Assembly (NCBI GenBank): GCA_032718475.1
Contig: JAUCBJ010009066.1
Span: forward strand, 17,389 to 81,388
Direction: 5' to 3'
Length of the DNA stretch: 64,000 bases
Source: Nemertoderma westbladi
Lineage: Eukaryota; Xenacoelomorpha; Nemertodermatida; Nemertodermatidae
Below, one piece after another: positions 1 through 11,200 of the stretch; the first letter of the stretch is position 1; every line of letters begins with the position of its first letter. Under the pieces are notes generated by a model that saw only the letters and a list, made by a program, of their open reading frames with translations, had not been told where the DNA came from and made no database searches. The position numbers were made by a program, and so were the translations under genes.

Positions 1-325
1 TGTAGTAGAATCTAGTAGAATGTAGTAGAATCTAGTAGAATAGAGTAGAATGTGGTAGAATCTAGTAGAATAGAGTAGAATGTGGTAGAATCTAGTAGAA
101 TAGAGTAGAATGTAGTAGAATCTAGTAGAATAGAGTAGAATGTAGTAGAATCTAGTAGAATAGAGTAGAATGTAGTAGAATCTAGTAGAATAGAGTAGAA
201 TGTGGTCGAATCTAGTAGAATAGAGTAGAATGTAGTAGAATCTAGTAGAATAGAGTAGAATGTAGTAGAATCTAGTAGAATAGAGTAGAATGTAGTAGAA
301 TCTGGTATAATAGAGTAGAATGTAG
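1..325. repeat. Minisatellite, 10-bp subunits in a 30-bp period
   Basis: Near-perfect tandem repeat of three related 10-mers (tctagtagaa, tagagtagaa, tgtagtagaa) giving a 30-bp higher-order unit. It starts before the window edge and decays after about 325. No coding signal is visible. Confidence 0.95.
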
Positions 326-1477
326 TGGAGTTTGAGCTAAAGTTATAACGCGGTGGGTATTAACAAATAAAGTTACTTCTCATAATTCGAGATAAATGAG
401 ATAAAAATATCCCACTGGCAGTGACGAGTGACGTCACGATAAAAATAAAAATAATTTTATAAACCCCAATTACTTATGTCGTTAAAAACGACATAAGTAA
501 TTTATTAAGAATTAAAATAATTGGCAGAATAAATAAATTAATAATGCGATATTAAACACCCAAGAAATATCTTCTTATACCATAAAATGTTGAATTGGAT
601 TAAATTACACATAACTGTGGGGCGAGCCACGAACTAAGCTAGCATAGGTAGGTACCGCTGTTTATTACTACAGTTGTCTGTATTGACTCACACAATATTC
701 GGTATAATATGCGAGGGGGACTAGCAGTTCTCTAGTCTCCCGCTAAAGGGCGACTGGCCAACGTAGCACCGGCACGATGAACTTGCTTACTCCGTTATGG
801 GCGAAGGAAGGGCTCGCGAACCTGTTCATAACTGTTTAATGGTATTAGGTAGAGTTCAAACGGGATCCCGGCGTAGAAATGTTGAATGAAGTTGCAACGA
901 AACATAAAGTTTTAATTAACTATCCAACAATCAAGTAAATTTATTTTAATATAATTTTATTTTACTAATATTTCACCGGGGTGAAATAAAGTCAAAAGAA
1001 ATAGAGAAATAAAACTCAAACCCGTATTACTTAAACACGGCCACATTATTATATACTGAAAACTTCCCAAAGTACAATCCGGGAGATCCCAAAGAAGTCT
1101 GATCCCTATTACACACTAGTATTGGGGTTTATTTAGGATATAGTAAAGTTGTTTTTTTCGTTTATATATTTACTTTATCTACGGATTGGTATAAGTTAAT
1201 ATTCTACAAATTTATGAGGTATTACAGTTTTGCTGTATTAAATAAATAACTTACTTTTATATCTGTTTGCTTCGAATTAATTAGATCAATAATGAAATAC
1301 AGAAAATCAAAATTATATTATTAATTATCATATTTTTTTATAATTATTATTACAAATTACAGTGAAAATATCACAATTATATATTTTTTAATTAAACGAA
1401 AGGAAACAAAAAATATTCACGAAAGGAAACAAAAAATATTCACTTTCGTTTCGTTTCGTTTCGTTTTGTCGTTTCGT
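326..1477. other. AT-rich flank without a recognisable gene
   Basis: No convincing coding region was seen. Positions 616-650 match the left end of the dispersed repeat at 55415-55888 (tgtggggcgagccacgaa), so it is probably a truncated copy. At 1399-1444 a 23-bp sequence (cgaaaggaaacaaaaaat core) is tandemly duplicated and followed by a run of tttcg repeats that is partly its complement. Confidence 0.5.
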
Positions 1478-1483
1478 TTTATT
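1478..1483 (-). promoter_or_regulatory. Candidate polyadenylation signal AATAAA for the USP gene
   Basis: The minus strand reads AATAAA here, about 140 nt past the predicted stop codon of the USP gene at 1624-1626. Position and hexamer fit a 3' end, but the region is AT-rich and the hexamer could be chance. Confidence 0.35.
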
Positions 1484-1623
1484 TTTTTTTGTATTATTTA
1501 ATTTTTATCGATTTCGTATGCAAAATATTTATCCAAAAAGAGTAAGATAAATTTAAATATATATTGAGTCCTGCAGAAAGAACAATCATGGGCGCCCAAG
1601 GGACGATAAAATGTAAACAATGT

Positions 1624-2234
1624 CTAAATCGGTCTAACCTGATTTCGTAAATTAGCCCTCATGTTTTGGTAATTATTTATCCCAGTCTCTTCCCCGCCTC
1701 GAGTAGGTGATGTCACACCGTTGCTAAGAGACTGCGGATTGTTTACCACCGTGTTCGTCCAACCGGAGCTCTTGGGCCAGTTAGTGGGGGAAGGGCCGCC
1801 GAAGTGAAGCGGTCTATTTACCAGTTTCGATCCGGTAAGTTTCATCTGAAACCCGTTCCGGAATCTGTTACTACTGCTTGTTCCATCTCCGACCGCTTGG
1901 GGCGTCTTAAAGTTAGGCCGATGTGGATCGATAACAGTCCGTCTAGGAGTCGTGGTTGGGGTAATAAGGTTAGGCAACAACGGCGAGCCAGTGAACACGT
2001 TGTATTTGACAGAAGAGCCAGGGCGCTGTGTGGAGTTCGGCAATTGCGGTCCAATAAACGGCGTTTGTTTCTGGGAGGGAGAATTCGACATCTCAGGGCC
2101 AATGAATGGTTCGCGTTTTATAGAAGAATTAGGCAACGGCATGCTATTTGAGCCAATCACTGACGGGCTTCTTGAGACGCCGTTTGGTTTTAGGGGATTG
2201 GTGGGGGTTGAGAGTGGGGGGTTCTTATTGATAC
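1624..2234 (-). CDS. USP exon 7: low-complexity C-terminal tail
   Basis: Acceptor attaacttag at 2235-2244; g|gt gives Gly461 in phase. The 202 remaining residues are rich in Pro, Ser, Asn and Thr and look disordered. A degenerate motif recurs (PFIGPEMSNS, PFIGPQLPNS, FTGSPLLPN). The stop TAG is at 1624-1626. A weak possible donor CAG|GTTAGA (1633-1641) lies just before the stop, so this may not be the last exon. Reading frames on the other strand here are shadows. Confidence 0.75.
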
Positions 2235-5200
2235 CTAAGTTAATGGAGAAAGTAAAGATCAAACATTATTGTTTTTATACAAATATTGAATAAATTATGT
2301 TCATTTAATCAGCTGTCTCTGGATATAAACAACTCTTGAAAATGAACGAAATAAATGACTCGCCGCAGACAAGAATCTAACAAGTGGTCGCCCAATTACC
2401 ACTCAGTCATGGCCGACCAATCACTGAGGTCAGCACACTCTGTGTGATTAATTTATTATTGTATTTTGGGTAAATGAGTGGGTTTCCTATTATTATGACT
2501 TGAGTGACTTGTCTTTCGTTGGGCACAGCTTAGCAAAGTCTGCAATGACGTCCAGGTGGGATCGAACTAGTGACCTGGCATACCGTAGACAAGGCAAAAG
2601 GCCGCTAGCGGTATGGCTATTGGTTATAGTTATAGCGCCAGATTTCCAACATGAAGGTCACTAGTTCGATCCCACCTGGGCGCCATTACCGACTTTGCAA
2701 AGCTGTGCCTAACGAAAGTCATAATAAATTGATTGATTTGTAACACACAATAACAATTAACAAACATTGTTGGTTGATACTAGGGATGCGACAGCGGAGC
2801 CGGAGCCGGAGCTCTGTCGCATCCCTAGTTGACACTATTAAATTAATTAGTATCATAAACTCACCGTTTTGTATGTTGTGTATTTGGTGGCTATTGTTGT
2901 TGCTAACGGCAACAGGACCACTGCGCTGACGAAGGTAGAATAACACGTACGCCCCCTGGTGTTGTTTTAATGCCTCCAAACGAGATATTCCTGTAGCCTA
3001 AAGGGATAAAAAATATTTACTTAAAAAACAATTGTTTTAAGGGGGGGGGGGGGGGGGGGGGGGGGGTAATATTTCAGTTGCTATGACATTGTAATTCAAG
3101 CTAGCCAATCAGTTTTTAGAACGAAATCAGTAACGTAGAGCCAAACCAGAATGTACAGCCAAATCAGTATAAAGAGCCAAATCAGTACGTAGAGCCAAAT
3201 CAGTAAGTAGAGCCAAATCATTTATGTAGAGCCAAATCAGTATGTAGAGCCAAATCAGTAATGTAGAGCCAAATCAGTTGTAGAGCCAAATCAGTAAGTA
3301 GAGCTAAATCAGTAAGATAGAGCCAAATCAGTATCTAGAGCCAAATCTGTACCTAGAGCCAAATCAGTATGTAGAGCCAAATCAGTTTGTAGAGCCAAAT
3401 CAGTGTAGAGCCAAATCATAGTAGAGCCAAATCAGTATGTAGAGCCAAATCAGTAAGTAGAGCCAAATCAGTAACGTAGAGCCAAATCAGTAAGATAGAG
3501 CCAAATCAGTAAGATAGAGCCAAATCAGTAAGTAGAGCAAAATCAGTAAGTAGAGCCAAATCAGTAATGTAGAGCCAAATCAGTAATGTAGAGCCAAATC
3601 AGTAAGATAGAGCCAAATCAGTAAGATAGAGCCAAATCAGTAAGATAGAGCCAAATCAGTAAGATAGAGCCAAATCAGTAAGATAGAGCCAAATCAGTAA
3701 GATAGAGCCAAATCAGTAAGATAGAGCCAAATCAGTAAGATAGAGCCAAATCAGTAAGATAGAGCCAAATCAGTAAGATAGAGCCAAATCAGTTTGTAGA
3801 GCCAAATCAGTAAGTAGAGCCAAATCAGTAAGTAGAGCCAAATCATGTAATGTAGAGCCAAATCAGTAATGTAGAGCCAAATCAGTAAGATAGAGCCAAA
3901 TCAGTAAGATAGAGCCAAATCAGTAAGATAGAGCCAAATCAGTAAGATAGAGCCAAATCAGTAAGTAGAGCCAAATCAGTTTGTAGAGCCAAATCAGTTT
4001 GTAGAGCCAAATCAGTAAGATAGAGCCAAATCAGTAAGTAGAGCCAAATCAGTAAGATAGAGCCAAATCAGTAAGATAGAGCCAAATCAGTAAGATAGAG
4101 CCAAATCAGTAAGTAGAGCCAAATCAGTAAGATAGAGCCAAATCAGTAATGTAGAGCCAAATCAGTAAGATAGAGCCAAATCAGTAAGATAGAGCCAAAT
4201 CAGTAAGATAGAGCCAAATCAGTAAGATAGAGCCAAATCAGTAAGATAGAGCCAAATCAGTAAGATAGAGCCAAATCAGTTTGTAGAGCCAAATCAGTTG
4301 TAGAGCCAAATCAGTTTGTAGAGCCAAATCAGTAAGTAGAGCTAAATCAGTTGTAGAACCAAATCAGTTTGTAGAGCCAAATCAGTAAGTAGAGCTAAAT
4401 CAGTAATATAGAGCCAAATCAGTTTGTAGAGCCAAATCAGTAAGTAGAGCTAAATCAGTAGTAGAGCTAAATCAGTAATATAGAGCCAAATCAGTTTGTA
4501 GAGCCAAATCTGTACCTAGAGCCAAATCAGTATGTAGAGCCAAATCAGTTTGTAGAGCCAAATCTGTACCTAGAGCCAAATCAGTATGTAGAGCCAAATC
4601 AGTATGTAGAGCCAAATCAGTATGTAGAGCCAAATCAGTAAGTAGAGCCAAATCAGTAAGTAGAGCTAAATCAGTAACGTAGAGCCAAATCAGTATGTAG
4701 AGTCAAATCAGTATGTAGAGCCAAATCAGTACGTAGAGCCAAATCAGTTTGTAGAGCAAAATCAGTGTAGAGCCAAATCAATAGGTAAAGCCAAATCAGT
4801 AAGGTAGAGCCAAATCAGTAAGATAGAGCCAAATCAGTAAGATAGAGCCAAATCAGTAAGATAGAGCCAAATCAGTAAGATAGAGCCAAATCAGTAAGAT
4901 AGAGCCAAATCAGTAAGATAGAGCCAAATCAGTAAGATAGAGCCAAATCAGTAAGATAGAGCCAAATCAGTAAGATAGAGCCAAATCAGTAAGATAGAGC
5001 CAAATCAGTAAGATAGAGCCAAATCAGTAAGATAGAGCCAAATCAGTAAGATAGAGCCAAATCAGTAAGATAGAGCCAAATCAGTAAGATAGAGCCAAAT
5101 CAGTAAGATAGAGCCAAATCAGTAAGATAGAGCCAAATCAGTAAGTAGAGCCAAATCAGTAAGATAGAGCCAAATCAGTAAGATAGAGCCAAATCAGTAA

Positions 5201-8200
5201 GATAGAGCCAAATCAGTAAGATAGAGCCAAATCAGTAAGATAGAGCCAAATCAGTAAGATAGAGCCAAATCAGTAAGATAGAGCCAAATCAGTAAGATAG
5301 AGCCAAATCAGTTTGTAGAGCCAAATCAGTTTGTAGAGCCAAATCAGTTTGTAGAGCCAAATCAGTTTGTAGAGCCAAATCAGTAAGTAGAGCTAAATCA
5401 GTTGTAGAACCAAATCAGTTTGTAGAGCCAAATCAGTAAGTAGAGCTAAATCAGTAATATAGAGCCAAATCAGTAAGTAGAGCCAAATCAGTAAGATAGA
5501 GCCAAATCAGTAAGATAGAGCCAAATCAGTAAGATAGAGCCAAATCAGTAAGATAGAGCCAAATCAGTAAGATAGAGCCAAATCAGTTTGTAGAGCCAAA
5601 TCAGTTTGTAGAGCCAAATCAGTTTGTAGAGCCAAATCAGTAAGTAGAGCTAAATCAGTTGTAGAACCAAATCAGTTTGTAGAGCCAAATCAGTAAGTAG
5701 AGCTAAATCAGTAATATAGAGCCAAATCAGTTTGTAGAGCCAAATCAGTAAGTAGAGCTAAATCAGTTGTAGAGCCAAATCAGTAAGTAGAGCTAAATCA
5801 GTAAGATAGAGCCAAATCAGTATCTAGAGCCAAATCTGTACCTAGAGCCAAATCAGTATGTAGAGCCAAATCAGTATGTAGAGCCAAATCAGTAAGTAGA
5901 GCCAAATCAGTAACGTAGAGCCAAATCAGTATGTAGAGTCAAATCAGTATGTAGAGCCAAATCAGTACGTAGAGCCAAATCAGTTTGTAGAGCCAAATCA
6001 GTGTAGAGCCAAATCAATAGGTAAAGCCAAATCAGTAAGGTAGAGCCAAATCAGTAAGATAGAGCCAAATCAGTAAGATAGAGCCAAATCAGTAAGATAG
6101 AGCCAAATCAGTATAGATAGAGCCAAATCAGTAAGATAGAGCCAAATCAGTAGGATAGAGCCAAATCAGTTTGTAGAGCCAAATCAGTAAGATAGAGCCA
6201 AATCAGTAAGATAGAGCCAAATCAGTAAGATAGAGCCAAATCAGTAAGATAGAGCCAAATCAGTAAGATAGAGCCAAATCAGTAAGATAGAGCCAAATCA
6301 GTAAGATAGAGCCAAATCAGTAAGATAGAGCCAAATCAGTAAGATAGAGCCAAATCAGTAATATAGAGCCAAATCAGTAAGATAGAGCCAAATCAGTAAG
6401 GTAGAGCCAAATCAGTAAGATAGAGCCAAATCAGTAAGATAGAGCCAAATCAGTAAGATAGAGCCAAATCAGTTTGTAGAGCCAAATCAGTGTAGAGCCA
6501 AATCAATAGGTAAAGCCAAATCAGTAAGGTAGAGCCAAATCAGTAAGATAGAGCCAAATCAGTAAGATAGAGCCAAATCAGTAAGATAGAGCCAAATCAG
6601 TAAGATAGAGCCAAATCAGTAAGATAGAGCCAAATCAGTAAGATAGAGCCAAATCAGTAGGATAGAGCCAAATCAGTTTGTAGAGCCAAATCAGTAAGAT
6701 AGAGCCAAATCAGTAAGATAGAGCCAAATCAGTAAGATAGAGCCAAATCAGTAAGATAGAGCCAAATCAGTAAGATAGAGCCAAATCAGTAAGATAGAGC
6801 CAAATCAGTAAGATAGAGCCAAATCAGTAAGATAGAGCCAAATCAGTAAGATAGAGCCAAATCAGTAATGTAGAGCCAAATCAGTAAGTAGAGCCAAATC
6901 AGTAAGATAGAGCCAAATCAGTAATATAGAGCCAAATCAGTAAGATAGAGCCAAATCAGTAAGGTAGAGCCAAATCAGTAAGATAGAGCCAAATCAGTAA
7001 GATAGAGCCAAATCAATAAGATAGAGCCAAATCAGTAAGATAGAGCCAAATCAGTAAGATAGAGCCAAATCAGTTTGTAGAGCCAAATCAGTTGTAGAAC
7101 CAAATCAGTTTGTAGAGCCAAATCAGTAAGTAGAGCTAAATCAGTTGTAGAGCCAAATCAGTAAGTAGAGCTAAATCAGTTTGTAGAGCCAAATCAGTAA
7201 GTAGAGCCAAATCAGTAAGTAGAGCCAAATCCGTATGTAGAGCCAAATCAGTAAGTAGAGCCAAATCAGTATGTAGAGCCAAATCAGTAAGTAGAGCCAA
7301 ATCAGTAAGATAGAGCCAAATCAGTTTGTAGAGCCAAATCAGTAAGATAGAGCCAAATCAGTAAGATAGAGCCAAATCAGTAAGATAGAGCCAAATCAGT
7401 AAGATAGAGCCAAATCAGTAAGATAGAGCCAAATCAGTAAGATAGAGCCAAATCAGTAAGATAGAGCCAAATCAGTAAGATAGAGCCAAATCAGTAAGAT
7501 AGAGCCAAATCAGTAAGATAGAGCCAAATCAGTAAGATAGAGCCAAATCAGTTTGTAGAGCCAAATCAGTTGTAGAGCCAAATCAGTTTGTAGAGCCAAA
7601 TCAGTAAGTAGAGCCAAATCAGTAATGTAGAGCCAAATCAGTTATGTAGAGCCAAATCAGTAAGATAGAGCCAAATCAGTAAGATAGAGCCAAATCAGTA
7701 AGATAGAGCCAAATCAGTAAGATAGAGCCAAATCAGTAAGTAGAGCCAAATCAGTTGTAGAGCCAAATCAGTAAGTAGAGCTAAATCAGTTAGTAGAGCC
7801 AAATCAGTAATGTAGAGCCAAATCAGTAATGTAGAGCCAAATCAGTAAGATAGAGCCAAATCAGTAAGTAGAGCCAAATCAGTAAGATAGAGCCAAATCA
7901 GTAAGATAGAGCCAAATCAGTAAGTAGAACCAAATCAGTTTGTAGAGCCAAATCAGTTTGTAGAGCCAAATCAGTGTAGAGCCAAATCAGTAGGTAGAGC
8001 CAAATCAGTAAGGTAGAGCCAAATCAGTAAGATAGAGCCAAATCAGTAAGTAGAGCCAAATCAGTAAGATAGAGCCAAATCAGTTTGTAGAGCCAAATCA
8101 GTAAGTAGAGCCAAATCAGTATGTAGAGCCAAATCAGTATGATAGAGCCAAATCAGTAAGATAGAGCCAAATCAGTAAGATAGAGCCAAATCAGTAAGAT

Positions 8201-11200
8201 AGAGCCAAATCAGTAAGATAGAGCCAAATCAGTTTGTAGAGCCAAATCAGTTGTAGAGCCAAATCAGTTTGTAGAGCCAAATCAGTAAGTAGAGCTAAAT
8301 CAGTTGTAGAACCAAATCAGTTTGTAGAGCCAAATCAGTAAGTAGAGCTAAATCAGTAATGTAGAGCCAAATCAGTTTGTAGAGCCAAATCAGTTTGTAG
8401 AGCCAAATCAGTAAGTAGAGCTAAATCAGTAATATAGAGCCAAATCAGTTTGTAGAGCCAAATCTGTACCTAGAGCCAAATCAGTATGTAGAGCCAAATC
8501 AGTTTGTAGAGCCAAATCTGTACCTAGAGCCAAATCAGTATGTAGAGCCAAATCAGTATGTAGAGCCAAATCAGTAAGTAGAGCCAAATCAGTAACGTAG
8601 AGCCAAATCAGTATGTAGAGTCAAATCAGTATGTAGAGCCAAATCAGTACGTAGAGCCAAATCAGTTTGTAGAGCAAAATCAGTGTAGAGCCAAATCAAT
8701 AGGTAAAGCCAAATCAGTAAGGTAGAGCCAAATCAGTAAGATAGAGCCAAATCAGTAAGATAGAGCCAAATCAGTAAGATAGAGCCAAATCAGTAAGATA
8801 GAGCCAAATCAGTAAGATAGAGCCAAATCAGTAAGATAGAGCCAAATCAGCAAGATAGAGCCAAATCAGTAAGATAGAGCCAAATCAGTAAGATAGAGCC
8901 AAATCAGTAAGATAGAGCCAAATCAGTAAGATAGAGCCAAATCAGTAAGATAGAGCCAAATCAGTAAGATAGAGCCAAATCAGTAAGATAGAGCCAAATC
9001 AGTAAGATAGAGCCAAATCAGTAAGATAGAGCCAAATCAGTAAGTAGAGCCAAATCAGTAAGATAGAGCCAAAACAGTAAGATAGAGCCAAATCAGTAAG
9101 ATAGAGCCAAATCAGTAAGATAGAGCCAAATCAGTAAGATAGAGCCAAATCAGTAAGATAGAGCCAAATCAGTAAGATAGAGCCAAATCAGTAAGATAGA
9201 GCCAAATCAGTTTGTAGAGCCAAATCAGTTTGTAGAGCCAAATCAGTTTGTAGAGCCAAATCAGTTTGTAGAGCCAAATCAGTAAGTAGAGCTAAATCAG
9301 TTGTAGAACCAAATCAGTTTGTAGAGCCAAATCAGTAAGTAGAGCTAAATCAGTAATATAGAGCCAAATCAGTAAGTAGAGCCAAATCAGTAAGATAGAG
9401 CCAAATCAGTAAGATAGAGCCAAATCAGTAAGATAGAGCCAAATCAGTAAGATAGAGCCAAATCAGTAAGATAGAGCCAAATCAGTTTGTAGAGCCAAAT
9501 CAGTTTGTAGAGCCAAATCAGTTTGTAGAGCCAAATCAGTAAGTAGAGCTAAATCAGTTGTAGAACCAAATCAGTTTGTAGAGCCAAATCAGTAAGTAGA
9601 GCTAAATCAGTAATATAGAGCCAAATCAGTTTGTAGAGCCAAATCAGTAAGTAGAGCTAAATCAGTTGTAGAGCCAAATCAGTAAGTAGAGCTAAATCAG
9701 TAAGATAGAGCCAAATCAGTATCTAGAGCCAAATCTGTACCTAGAGCCAAATCAGTATGTAGAGCCAAATCAGTATGTAGAGCCAAATCAGTAAGTAGAG
9801 CCAAATCAGTAACGTAGAGCCAAATCAGTATGTAGAGTCAAATCAGTATGTAGAGCCAAATCAGTACGTAGAGCCAAATCAGTTTGTAGAGCCAAATCAG
9901 TGTAGAGCCAAATCAATAGGTAAAGCCAAATCAGTAAGGTAGAGCCAAATCAGTAAGATAGAGCCAAATCAGTAAGATAGAGCCAAATCAGTAAGATAGA
10001 GCCAAATCAGTAAGATAGAGCCAAATCAGTAAGATATAGCCAAATCAGTAAGATAGAGCCAAATCAGTAGGATAGAGCCAAATCAGTTTGTAGAGCCAAA
10101 TCAGTAAGATAGAGCCAAATCAGTAAGATAGAGCCAAATCAGTAAGATAGAGCCAAATCAGTAAGATAGAGCCAAATCAGTAAGATAGAGCCAAATCAGT
10201 AAGATAGAGCCAAATCAGTAAGATAGAGCCAAATCAGTAAGATAGAGCCAAATCAGTAAGATAGAGCCAAATCAGTAATATAGAGCCAAATCAGTAAGAT
10301 AGAGCCAAATCAGTAAGGTAGAGCCAAATCAGTAAGATAGAGCCAAATCAGTAAGATAGAGCCAAATCAGTAAGATAGAGCCAAATCAGTTTGTAGAGCC
10401 AAATCAGTGTAGAGCCAAATCAATAGGTAAAGCCAAATCAGTAAGGTAGAGCCAAATCAGTAAGATAGAGCCAAATCAGTAAGATAGAGCCAAATCAGTA
10501 AGATAGAGCCAAATCAGTAAGATAGAGCCAAATCAGTAAGATAGAGCCAAATCAGTAAGATAGAGCCAAATCAGTAGGATAGAGCCAAATCAGTTTGTAG
10601 AGCCAAATCAGTAAGATAGAGCCAAATCAGTAAGATAGAGCCAAATCAGTAAGATAGAGCCAAATCAGTAAGATAGAGCCAAATCAGTAAGATAGAGCCA
10701 AATCAGTAAGATAGAGCCAAATCAGTAAGATAGAGCCAAATCAGTAAGATAGAGCCAAATCAGTAAGATAGAGCCAAATCAGTAATGTAGAGCCAAATCA
10801 GTAAGTAGAGCCAAATCAGTAAGATAGAGCCAAATCAGTAATATAGAGCCAAATCAGTAAGATAGAGCCAAATCAGTAAGGTAGAGCCAAATCAGTAAGA
10901 TAGAGCCAAATCAGTAAGATAGAGCCAAATCAATAAGATAGAGCCAAATCAGTAAGATAGAGCCAAATCAGTAAGATAGAGCCAAATCAGTTTGTAGAGC
11001 CAAATCAGTTGTAGAACCAAATCAGTTTGTAGAGCCAAATCAGTAAGTAGAGCTAAATCAGTTGTAGAGCCAAATCAGTAAGTAGAGCTAAATCAGTTTG
11101 TAGAGCCAAATCAGTAAGTAGAGCCAAATCAGTAAGTAGAGCCAAATCCGTATGTAGAGCCAAATCAGTAAGTAGAGCTAAATCAGTTGTAGAGCCAAAT

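Noticed and set aside
1804-2293. ORFs on the plus strand and an 86-residue minus frame over USP exon 7
   Set aside because: They are shadows of the exon 7 reading frame, which is in phase with exon 6 by its splice site.
2600-2680. Possible tRNA gene
   Set aside because: A and B boxes are present but the cloverleaf arms do not pair well, and the sequence recurs with a shared non-tRNA tail, so it is a SINE.
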